Shown here: positions 6,985 to 14,427 of the stretch, piece by piece
Layout: each line of letters opens with the position of its first letter
Position numbering within the stretch: the stretch's first letter is position 1
NCBI GenBank assembly: GCA_947380835.1
Contig: CANCSL010000004.1
Coordinates: 1-42,160, forward strand
DNA from: Actinomycetota bacterium
GTDB lineage: Bacteria; Actinomycetota; Actinomycetes; Nanopelagicales; Nanopelagicaceae
DNA length: 42,160 nt
Direction of reading: 5' to 3'
Position numbers and translations under genes: made by a program
Notes under the pieces: generated by a model
What the model was told of the DNA's origin: nothing
What the model saw: only the letters and a program-made list of their open reading frames with translations
Database searches by the model: none

Positions 6985-9348
6985 GTGCGAGCCAAATATT
7001 TCCTAGTCACCGCCGCACTCGCCCTGGGGCTTTTAAATGCCCCCACACAGTCTCAAGCTGCCACTGTCCGATCGGTGACCGCCGGCTGGGTAAATGAATA
7101 CGCCATTGCGGGCTCTGGAACGCACCTCACCACCGCACCAAAAACTCCACCTGCTGGCCACATCGATGCACTCAGCACATTCAACGTGGACTTCACTAAC
7201 GTGCCCGATGCGGTTAAGCCTGCCATTCAAGCAGCCATAAATATTTGGGCATCTGATTTTCAATCCTCGGTGCCTATTTCAGTTTCGGCAAGTTGGGTCA
7301 GACAGACCAGCGCCGGAATTTTAGCTTCTGCAACGCCCGGAAAATTTTTTAACGGTTTTACAAACGCGCCAGACAAAGATCTTTGGTACCCGTCAGCAAT
7401 GGCAAATGCTCTCGCTGGAAAAGATCTAGATCCACGCACGCCCGAGATTTCTATCAAGGTAAATTCGATAATGTTAAATTCCCTTTACTTGGGAACGGAC
7501 GGAAATTGCCCGCCTAATATGTATGACCTCGAATCCATCATTCTTCATGAAATGGGTCATGGATTGGGTTTTCTCTCCAATAATGACTTCGACCAATTTT
7601 TTGGTTTCGGTACCATCGATCAGCCAACACCTTTCGACGCATACACCCAACTTCCAGATGGCAGACGTCTCATGGATGTGCCATCGCCATCGGTTGAACT
7701 CGGCAAAGCGATGACAAATACTTTGGTTTGGTCCGGTCTTAATGGAATTGCTGCAAATAACGGAGTTAAGCCTGCGCTCTACACCCCGCGCACCTACGAA
7801 CCAGGATCATCTGTCAGTCACCTCGATGAAGCAACTTTTTCTCAAACTGGCGCCAACGCAGTCATGACACCAAACCTTGCCGCTGGCGAAGTTTTCCACG
7901 ACCCCGGCCCGCTACTTCTGGCGATGCTGGCCGACATGCGCACCAAACCACCTGCCGGAGTCCCCGTTGGAATTCCTAGCGTTGCTCGAAATGTAAAGGC
8001 ACTTGTTGGAGACAAGTCGGCCATAGTGACATTCGATCCACCTACCAATGCGCGTACCGCCCAGGTAAATTCATACTCAATCCGAGTAAACGTCAATGGC
8101 GCCGAAACCATTGTTACTTCCAGCCCGGCAGTTATCCCCCATCTCAATAATGGCGTGGCATATACCTTTTCGGTCGTTGCCAAGAATGACCTTGGACTAT
8201 CAGATGCGGTGACTACTAACGCCGTGATTCCTCAAGCCTCCTGGGTCAAGAGCTATGTAGATATTGCGGCAGACGCAAAATATCTTGCAACCGGAACATT
8301 TCAAGCCAAGCCCATTGTTGTTTATAGCGATGGCGCCCGTGGTGATATCAAGATGGCCACCTGGAACGGAAAGGCTTGGGTGCGATCGATCATCGATGGA
8401 AATTCAACTTCCGGTGGACGCACAACTGACGATGTTTCTGGAAACATTTCGCTGTGTACCAACAAAGTTGGTAAATCTGAAAGCTTAAATCTTTTTTATG
8501 GCGATCTCACAACCAAAGATCTGCGCTACGCATCGTTTGATGGAACCAAATGGCGTTTCGATATTGTCGACGGTAACGGTGCAAAGATTCAGCCTTACCA
8601 AGAAGCAGATCGCGTTCGCACCGCCAGCGACGTTAGCGTCACCAATGCTTGCGTCTTCACGCCTGCAGGACTTCAAGTTTTCTACCGCGACGAGAGTCAA
8701 GGAATTTTGCTCGGTGCCGTACGTGATGGCACGAAATGGCGTTACGAAGTAATTGATGGTGATCGAGCTACCGACGGCCGAACAACCGGAGATGTTGGAT
8801 TTCATGTGAAAGCGCTTGCAATAGGCACAAAGGTTTATTTGGTTTACGACTCTGTTCTTGCTATCAATCAAGACCACGTTGCTACCAAAGGTGAAGTTCG
8901 CGAAGCCACACGTTCAACTGCATACCCAGAGGATTGGCAATACACGACCTTAGACGCATCTACTGGTGTGACCACCGTTGCTGGTTTTGACGTGGCCCTG
9001 GCTCAAAATGGAAAAGCGATGTTGGCAAGCTGGCTATCGGCCTCTGCGCTTTCGCTGCCGAACGCCGATCAAATTCGTTGGCGCGATATTGCCTCCGGAA
9101 CTGACAATGCAACAAATACAACTGAATTGTTCGGCTCGCCAGGTGGGCCGCTTTCGGTAGATTCCCAAAAGGTGCTCTTTGGTTGTGCTGGAAGATTGTG
9201 TGCCATGAACAAAACGGACCGAACCATTAAATTAGTTTCCAATGGAAACTTTAAGGATTCGATCCGCTCTGCGTGGTTAACTGTTGCGGGCGCCAGATAC
9301 GCGGTAATTGGTACCGGCGGAAAGTTGGCGCTCTTTAAAATTATTTAG
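6985..9348 (+). CDS. Secreted metallopeptidase-like protein with fibronectin III and C-terminal propeller repeats
   Basis: This exported 787-residue protein starts at a GTG with a Sec signal peptide of about 25 residues (MRAKYFLVTAALALGLL, cleavage near SQA). The first domain carries the zincin motif HEMGHGLGF (H188, E189, H192). The residue where a metzincin third ligand would be expected is S198, so it is not a canonical metzincin. A fibronectin type III domain spans about 330-415. From about 421 to the end there are repeats spaced 59-62 residues apart, with an A-[WFR]-[ND]-G-x-x-W...[IV]-D-G core, at about 454, 513, 575, 637 and 696; the last two are more divergent. This suggests a beta-propeller. 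The likely role is extracellular protein processing or surface binding; the substrate is unknown. It stands alone and overlaps the convergent bS22 gene by 8 bases. Confidence 0.85.
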   Translation: MRAKYFLVTAALALGLLNAPTQSQAATVRSVTAGWVNEYAIAGSGTHLTTAPKTPPAGHIDALSTFNVDFTNVPDAVKPAIQAAINIWASDFQSSVPISVSASWVRQTSAGILASATPGKFFNGFTNAPDKDLWYPSAMANALAGKDLDPRTPEISIKVNSIMLNSLYLGTDGNCPPNMYDLESIILHEMGHGLGFLSNNDFDQFFGFGTIDQPTPFDAYTQLPDGRRLMDVPSPSVELGKAMTNTLVWSGLNGIAANNGVKPALYTPRTYEPGSSVSHLDEATFSQTGANAVMTPNLAAGEVFHDPGPLLLAMLADMRTKPPAGVPVGIPSVARNVKALVGDKSAIVTFDPPTNARTAQVNSYSIRVNVNGAETIVTSSPAVIPHLNNGVAYTFSVVAKNDLGLSDAVTTNAVIPQASWVKSYVDIAADAKYLATGTFQAKPIVVYSDGARGDIKMATWNGKAWVRSIIDGNSTSGGRTTDDVSGNISLCTNKVGKSESLNLFYGDLTTKDLRYASFDGTKWRFDIVDGNGAKIQPYQEADRVRTASDVSVTNACVFTPAGLQVFYRDESQGILLGAVRDGTKWRYEVIDGDRATDGRTTGDVGFHVKALAIGTKVYLVYDSVLAINQDHVATKGEVREATRSTAYPEDWQYTTLDASTGVTTVAGFDVALAQNGKAMLASWLSASALSLPNADQIRWRDIASGTDNATNTTELFGSPGGPLSVDSQKVLFGCAGRLCAMNKTDRTIKLVSNGNFKDSIRSAWLTVAGARYAVIGTGGKLALFKII

Positions 9349-9439
9349 CGTTACGACGCTGAATTCGGGTGCGCTTTAGTAGTTTCTTATGCTTCTTCTT
9401 GGCCATACGCTTGCGACGCTTCTTAATTACTGAACCCAT
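9341..9439 (-). CDS. 30S ribosomal protein bS22 (AURKAIP1/COX24-like mini-protein)
   Basis: This 32-codon gene encodes MGSVIKKRRKRMAKKKHKKL followed by LKRTRIQRRNAK, an extremely basic peptide. It matches the actinobacterial bS22 family (the product of Rv0500B in M. tuberculosis), a small-subunit protein at the decoding centre that is found in mycobacterial ribosome structures (established knowledge, from memory). A strong AAAGGAG Shine-Dalgarno sits 4 nt before the ATG, rare in this window and fitting a highly expressed ribosomal gene. Its last 8 bases overlap the 3' end of the convergent secreted peptidase gene. It lies downstream of proC, the same linkage as in mycobacteria. It is short enough to be missed by automatic gene callers. 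Confidence 0.92.
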   Translation of the reverse strand: MGSVIKKRRKRMAKKKHKKLLKRTRIQRRNAK

Positions 9440-9474
9440 AGTGCTCCTTTATTTTTTAAATAAGCGGCCATTAA

Positions 9475-10455
9475 TTACCCCGCCAGAGGATTAACAATAG
9501 TCATTCCAAAGCCAGTGCCTTGCTCCCCTAGTGAAATAAGACCGATTCCCGTCTGCCAGAGCGTAATTCGGGGGGTAGTCGTGAAATAGCGGGCTCCTAG
9601 GATCTTGCCCGCCTTGGAATACAAAACACCAACCGAAAAAGCCCGCTTTGGCTTCCAACTAGGGATGCCAACAATCGGGTCGCTAGAAGTTGAGAGGCGC
9701 CAGTGATTGAGACCGGCAGGCAAGTTGATGAACGAGGCAGGTGTCTGGGGATCAAGTTTGGCCAGAATCAATTGACTGAAATTTCCATCGCCATCGAAGA
9801 GGATGGTGAACTTCTTCGTTAGGCCGCCACTTGCGACTTCACCTGTGGCCGAGAAGAGGGCGCCTTTGAGAGAAATGCTTTGGGCAAAAATCGTTCCCGG
9901 GGCGCTATATGAATATGTCGCGAGCAAGGTCCCGGTTCGACTCACCTTCCAAACCATGAGTTGATCTAAAGGAAGCGGTGGAACTTGCTGCGGGTCAACG
10001 GCTACGCCATCGGGATTGAGAATTGGCGATGGTGAAGTGCTGGGCGATGGTGACTCTGTTGGGGTCGTCTGCTTTGCGGCCGATCCTAAAACCCAATAGT
10101 TTCCCGATTTATCCCGAACCAATGCCGAAGCAATCTCGTCAGTGGCACTACCCAACCGGAGATCCCAATTGCGAACTCCGGAAAAACCGATGCTGGAAAT
10201 AAATCCGTCACTTCCACCTAAAGCTGGAGTAGAAACCCAATCGCCCGAAGCCCCGGTAACAGTACCTGCAATAATTAACGAGGAAGTTGTGCTGACCGCA
10301 GCCGAAATTTCATCATCTGCAGCTGAGGTAAGAGTTGCAACGATTAAGGGTTTGGCTGGTAACACTTTAATTACTGCCGTAGCGGCCTCGGCAGTGCCGA
10401 CATACGCAACGACAGAACCAAGCGCAAGAAGTGAAATCAGCCGAAGCGATTTCAC
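9475..10455 (-). CDS. Secreted repeat protein, probable beta-propeller
   Basis: This 326-residue exported protein has a signal peptide (MKSLRLISLLALGSVV, cleavage near AEA). Two repeat-like units, AADDEISAAVSTTSSLIIAG and ATDEIASALVRDKSGNYWVL, each contain a D-E-I-x-[AS]-A core and a GSDGF-like element. These resemble the SBBP type of propeller blade. A Ser/Pro/Thr linker (about residues 130-145, SPSPSTSPSP) separates the two halves and could be a glycosylated spacer. No catalytic motif was found. Its start overlaps the end of proC by 4 bases (ATGA), so an exported structural protein is translationally coupled to proline biosynthesis, an odd pairing. The function is unknown; a surface or periplasm-like adaptor role is only inference. 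Confidence 0.75.
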   Translation of the reverse strand: MKSLRLISLLALGSVVAYVGTAEAATAVIKVLPAKPLIVATLTSAADDEISAAVSTTSSLIIAGTVTGASGDWVSTPALGGSDGFISSIGFSGVRNWDLRLGSATDEIASALVRDKSGNYWVLGSAAKQTTPTESPSPSTSPSPILNPDGVAVDPQQVPPLPLDQLMVWKVSRTGTLLATYSYSAPGTIFAQSISLKGALFSATGEVASGGLTKKFTILFDGDGNFSQLILAKLDPQTPASFINLPAGLNHWRLSTSSDPIVGIPSWKPKRAFSVGVLYSKAGKILGARYFTTTPRITLWQTGIGLISLGEQGTGFGMTIVNPLAG

Positions 10456-11273
10456 CCCAATTCAACCGATCGATCACGTGCTGCTGTCATCGCTTGATCG
10501 ACAAGTTGAGTCAACCCACCTTCACTAAAAACTTTTAAAGCTGCAGCAGTAGTGCCATTTGGACTTGTTACATTTTCGCGAAGCGTTGTCGCGCTTTTCC
10601 CGCTTTCTTGCAACATTCCTGCGGCTCCGACAATCGTTTGGATGGCAAGACGAGTTGAGGTTTGTTCATCCAGCCCTAACTTCTGCCCAGATGTAACCAT
10701 GGCTTCGATAAATGCAAAGAAGTAGGCGGGACCTGAACCGCTCATGGCTGTAACGGCATCCTGCAAGTTCTCTTCTACACTCCACACATCTCCGCTTGCT
10801 GCAAGAAGTTTTGAGATGAGTTCCATTTGTGAACTAGACGCGTGAGCTCCGGCGGAAAGCACCGACATGCCCTTGCCTATAAGCAATGGGGTGTTTGGCA
10901 TAACACGAATCACACTGACTTCACCATCAAGTCGGCCTTCAATGAATTTCGTGCTCTTGCCGGCGGCAAAAGAGACTAAAAGAGCGGTCTTCTTGAGGTG
11001 GCCATTAAAGGAGTCGAGTAAATCACCCAGATCTTGCGGCTTTACCACCAAGAGGAGAAGGTCGGATTCGCGAACTACATCTTCAAGTTCGCGGTGTTGC
11101 GCCCCAAACTTGGCAACGATCTCGGCGGAGCGTTCTGGCCGTTTTTCAACAAATGCAATATTGCTGGCGGGTGCCCCTGCGGTAATAACACCGGCAAGCA
11201 GCGCCTCACCCATGACGCCAACACCCAAGATGCCGACTTTAAGAGAATCAATCTGCGCAATCGAATTAGACAT
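10452..11273 (-). CDS. proC: Pyrroline-5-carboxylate reductase
   Basis: This enzyme catalyses the last step of proline synthesis, NAD(P)H-dependent reduction of pyrroline-5-carboxylate. The 273 residues match the family length. The Rossmann dinucleotide motif is VGILGVGVMGEALL at about 13-26. The VIRVMPNTP segment is the family's conserved central motif. The C-terminal signature AMSGSGPAYFFAFIEAM marks the dimer and active-site region, followed by a helical LRENVTSPNGTT segment. It is the first gene of a unit that continues into the secreted repeat protein and probably bS22. TAGGCT lies 6 nt upstream of the ATG, with no Shine-Dalgarno, so the mRNA is predicted leaderless. Confidence 0.96.
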   Translation of the reverse strand: MSNSIAQIDSLKVGILGVGVMGEALLAGVITAGAPASNIAFVEKRPERSAEIVAKFGAQHRELEDVVRESDLLLLVVKPQDLGDLLDSFNGHLKKTALLVSFAAGKSTKFIEGRLDGEVSVIRVMPNTPLLIGKGMSVLSAGAHASSSQMELISKLLAASGDVWSVEENLQDAVTAMSGSGPAYFFAFIEAMVTSGQKLGLDEQTSTRLAIQTIVGAAGMLQESGKSATTLRENVTSPNGTTAAALKVFSEGGLTQLVDQAMTAARDRSVELG

Positions 11274-11279
11274 ATCTAA

Positions 11280-11285
11280 AGCCTA
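11280..11285 (-). promoter_or_regulatory. Predicted -10 box (TAGGCT) for proC
   Basis: TAGGCT on the minus strand ends 6 nt before the proC ATG, predicting a leaderless transcript. The divergent start at 11318 instead has a GGTGAG ribosome-binding site. Confidence 0.5.
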
Positions 11286-11317
11286 TCCAAAGTCATCCAG
11301 CGCCAGCCCAGAGTTCG

Positions 11318-12184
11318 GTGAGAATATGCGAATTGACCCACCAAGCCCTAGGCTCTCGCACTGTGCCAGAAGTAAATCCTAATTTCGCTCGTGACTGGGT
11401 CGAATTTTCCGATCCCAATGATGTCGATGCGCTTTTCAAGATCGACCTTACCTGGCTGACCTCCTATTGGTCATGTATTTATGGTGCTGGCTGTTGCGGC
11501 GTTGATGAAGATAAGCCCAACGATGGTTGCTGTTCAGATGGCGCTTACTACTCGGACGAAGCCGACGAACTACGAACTTTAGAAGTCGCCAAAAGGCTCA
11601 CTCCTGAGATGTGGCAATTCTTTGCTGAAGCCCAGCCTAAGAAAGTTAGCGGCCAGCTGCGAATTTCTGAAGTTGGACTCGATAACGATCGCAAAACTCG
11701 CAAGATTGAGGATTCCTGCATTTTCCTCAACCGTAAAGGTTTCGAGGCCGATGGCTTTACCGGTTCCTTTGGATGCGTTCTCCATCACCTTGCGCAAAAA
11801 GAAGATATTCATTTTGTCGAAACCAAGCCGGACGTTTGTTGGCAATTACCTATTCGAAGAAGTTTTGAAAAGAGAGAACTTGGCGATCGCGAAATCTCGG
11901 TCACCGTAATTGGCGAATACGAAAGACTTGCCTGGGGAGATGGCGGCGCCGAATTCAATTGGTACTGCACCAGCAATACCGAAGCACACGTCGGACGCCA
12001 GCCGGTCTACATTTCCAATGAAATAGAACTCCGAACCCTTATCGGTGCCGACGCTTATGTTCTCCTCAAGCAACATTGCGATGCCCGCATGGAGGCCATC
12101 GCCGCGCTAGCCAAGACCGAGCGCAAGAACTTGCTTCCACTGCTCTCGATCCATCCGGCCACTCTTGCCAATCAAAAGAACTAG
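11318..12184 (+). CDS. Cysteine-rich protein, possible metal or Fe-S cluster binder
   Basis: This soluble 288-residue protein has a cysteine cluster near the N-terminus (C53, C59, C60, C71, C72) and further conserved-looking cysteines at C134, C153 (followed by H156, H157), C174, C217 and C254. The spacing is reminiscent of YkgJ-type cysteine-cluster proteins and related DUFs; I do not recognise it with certainty. There is no signal peptide, so the cysteines are probably metal ligands rather than disulfides. The ATG at 11318 has a GGTGAG element 4 nt upstream. An in-frame GTG at 11363 is an alternative start and would remove 15 residues with no family-like features. It precedes radA by 27 nt on the same strand, but radA appears to have its own promoter. 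Confidence 0.7.
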   Translation: MRICELTHQALGSRTVPEVNPNFARDWVEFSDPNDVDALFKIDLTWLTSYWSCIYGAGCCGVDEDKPNDGCCSDGAYYSDEADELRTLEVAKRLTPEMWQFFAEAQPKKVSGQLRISEVGLDNDRKTRKIEDSCIFLNRKGFEADGFTGSFGCVLHHLAQKEDIHFVETKPDVCWQLPIRRSFEKRELGDREISVTVIGEYERLAWGDGGAEFNWYCTSNTEAHVGRQPVYISNEIELRTLIGADAYVLLKQHCDARMEAIAALAKTERKNLLPLLSIHPATLANQKN

Positions 12185-12198
12185 TCAGACCTACCCGA

Positions 12199-12204
12199 TA
12201 GCCT
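12199..12204 (+). promoter_or_regulatory. Predicted -10 box (TAGCCT) for radA
   Basis: TAGCCT ends 7 nt before the radA ATG at 12212, with no ribosome-binding site between. It predicts a leaderless radA-mutY transcript. Confidence 0.45.
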
Positions 12205-12211
12205 TTCCGTT

Positions 12212-13585
12212 ATGGCAAAGAGCACCCCTGTAAAAGATCCATTCCGCTGTACCGAATGTGGATGGAGCACGACCAAGTGGGTTGGGCGATGCGGCGAATG
12301 CCAAGCATGGGGAACTGTTGAAGAAATCGCTGCCCCCAAGAAGCTCTCGCTTCTTCCTGGCGCGGTCACTAACGCCGCTCAGCCAATTGGTGAAGTAAAT
12401 CTGCAGAGCGCCCAGGCGCGATCCAGTGGCGTAAGCGAACTCGATCGAGTTCTTGGCGGAGGGCTGGTTCCGGGCGCTGCAATTCTTTTGGCGGGCGAAC
12501 CCGGTGTTGGTAAATCCACTTTGCTCTTGGCGGTTGCCGCCGAAAGTGCTCGTAAGAATTTGGTTTCGCTTTATATCAGCGGTGAAGAATCAGCATCTCA
12601 AGTGCGCTTGCGTGCTGAACGCCTCAATGCAATTGACCCCAATTTATGGCTAGCTGCCGAGACTGATCTAGGTTCGGTCATTGCCCATATCGATGCAGTC
12701 CAGCCGCATCTATTGGTCATCGATTCCATCCAAACGATCTCTTCCTCGGCTGTTGATGGCTCTCCTGGTGGCGTGACCCAAGTACGTGAAATCGCTGCTG
12801 CCCTGATTCGTATTGCCAAAGAACGTTCGATCACATTGGTTTTAGTTGGGCATGTGACCAAAGATGGATCTATTGCTGGGCCTCGCTTGCTCGAGCATCT
12901 AGTTGATGTTGTCCTTAACTTCGAAGGCGATCGTCATTCCCGGCTACGTCTTATACGTGCGATGAAAAATCGTTTCGGTGCCAGCGATGAAGTCGGATGT
13001 TTCGACATGAACGAATCCGGAATCACCAGCCTGCCTGACCCCACTGGTTTATTTACGACCAGACATTCTGAACCCGTTCCCGGAACGTGCGTAACTGTTG
13101 CCCTAGAAGGTCGCAGGCCGTTACTTGCTGAAATTCAAGCGTTGGTCAGCGCACCACTTCCTGACGGGCGCGATTTCGGAAATTCCAGGCGAGTCACATC
13201 GGGGCTCGATAACCCACGTACCGCAATGACTTTAGCCGTTCTAGAATTACGGGCAGGTGTTCGAATTTCTGGCCGCGATGTCTACGTCGCCACCGTAGGC
13301 GGAATGAAGATGAGCGAGCCTTCAGCAGATCTAGCGGTTGCTCTCGCCGTTGCATCAGCCGCCAAAGGTATGGCGCTACCCGCTGATTTGATTGCAATTG
13401 GCGAAGTTGGCCTAGCTGGAGAAATTCGGAAAGTTACTGGTGTCAGTCAGAGAGTGCAAGAAGCAGTTCGCCTGGGATTTAAGCGTTTCATGGTTCCCGT
13501 TGGTAGCGATCTCAAAATTGACGGAGTTGAAATCATGGAAGTCGCCCGCCTAGAGCAAGCAATCGCCAAGGTTAAAATTAATTAA
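12212..13585 (+). CDS. radA: DNA repair protein RadA
   Basis: RadA is a RecA-like ATPase that drives branch migration during recombinational repair. The 457 residues follow the family plan. An N-terminal zinc finger has four cysteines (C13, C16, C27, C30 in CTECGWSTTKWVGRCGEC). The RecA core has Walker A GEPGVGKST (about 95-103) and Walker B in LLVIDSIQT. The RadA-specific KNRFG motif is at 252-256. The C-terminus is a Lon-like domain (PDGRDFGNSRRVTSGLDNPR onward to GLAGEIRKV). The mutY gene follows after only 2 bases, forming a DNA-repair pair. Confidence 0.97.
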   Translation: MAKSTPVKDPFRCTECGWSTTKWVGRCGECQAWGTVEEIAAPKKLSLLPGAVTNAAQPIGEVNLQSAQARSSGVSELDRVLGGGLVPGAAILLAGEPGVGKSTLLLAVAAESARKNLVSLYISGEESASQVRLRAERLNAIDPNLWLAAETDLGSVIAHIDAVQPHLLVIDSIQTISSSAVDGSPGGVTQVREIAAALIRIAKERSITLVLVGHVTKDGSIAGPRLLEHLVDVVLNFEGDRHSRLRLIRAMKNRFGASDEVGCFDMNESGITSLPDPTGLFTTRHSEPVPGTCVTVALEGRRPLLAEIQALVSAPLPDGRDFGNSRRVTSGLDNPRTAMTLAVLELRAGVRISGRDVYVATVGGMKMSEPSADLAVALAVASAAKGMALPADLIAIGEVGLAGEIRKVTGVSQRVQEAVRLGFKRFMVPVGSDLKIDGVEIMEVARLEQAIAKVKIN

Positions 13586-13587
13586 TA

Positions 13588-14427
13588 ATGCAGGCCGTAC
13601 TCACACGTTGGTTCAAGCAGAACAAACGCGAACTTCCTTGGCGTGACACGTCGCCTTGGGGTGTCATGGTCAGCGAGTTTATGTTGCAACAAACACCAGT
13701 TAATCGTGTACTTCCTATCTGGAAACAGTGGATGAGTACCTGGCCAGATCCACTTTCGCTAGCACAAGCACCTAAGTCGGATGTAATTCGAGCATGGGGA
13801 CGTCTGGGGTATCCACGACGTGCACTTCGCTTACACGAAAGTGCAAAAGTAATTTCCGAAAAATTCGACAACCGAGTCCCATCGACTTACGAAGAGCTGC
13901 TCTCGCTTCCCGGAGTTGGGGATTACACCGCTTCAGCCATCCTTGCCTTCGCTTTCGGCCAAAGATCTTTGGTGCTGGATATAAATATTCGTAGACTCTT
14001 TTCCCGAAGTATTGATGGCGTAGAGACTCCGTCCTCCAGTATTTCTCAAGTCGAGCGCGCTTTACGAACCAATCTCATTCCTGCGAAAAGTCCACACTTA
14101 TGGGCCGCAGCCACCATGGAGTTCGGCGCTCTCGTCTGTACCGCCAAGAACCCCAATTGTGCCGATTGTCCGCTGCAAAATGAATGTGCTTGGCGCGCGG
14201 CCGGTTATCCAAAATCCGAGGTGAAGCCAAAGCCAACTTTCAATGGGTCCGATCGCCAATGTCGTGGCGCAATCTTGAATGTGTTGCGCGAGCAATCTCG
14301 AGCAAGTCACCAAGAACTTTCACTCCTCTGGCCCGATGCCCTGCAATTTGAAAAGGGTCTTAAAACACTAATTGCCGATGGCCTCATCGAGACCACCGGC
14401 AAAAAGAGTTACAAGTTAGCTAATTAA
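13588..14427 (+). CDS. mutY: A/G-specific adenine DNA glycosylase, short actinobacterial form
   Basis: MutY removes adenine mispaired with guanine or 8-oxoguanine. In 279 residues the catalytic core is complete: E30 in SEFMLQQT, the helix-hairpin-helix LPGVGDYTASAI, and catalytic D131 in VLDINIRR. The [4Fe-4S] loop has C184-x6-C191-x2-C194-x5-C200. After the cluster there are only about 79 residues, ending in a probable winged-helix segment (RGAILNVLREQSRASHQEL), instead of the NUDIX-like 8-oxoG recognition domain of E. coli MutY. The gene begins 2 bases after the radA stop and probably relies on translational coupling. Its stop codon overlaps the stop of the convergent clpC gene inside TTAA. 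Confidence 0.94.
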   Translation: MQAVLTRWFKQNKRELPWRDTSPWGVMVSEFMLQQTPVNRVLPIWKQWMSTWPDPLSLAQAPKSDVIRAWGRLGYPRRALRLHESAKVISEKFDNRVPSTYEELLSLPGVGDYTASAILAFAFGQRSLVLDINIRRLFSRSIDGVETPSSSISQVERALRTNLIPAKSPHLWAAATMEFGALVCTAKNPNCADCPLQNECAWRAAGYPKSEVKPKPTFNGSDRQCRGAILNVLREQSRASHQELSLLWPDALQFEKGLKTLIADGLIETTGKKSYKLAN

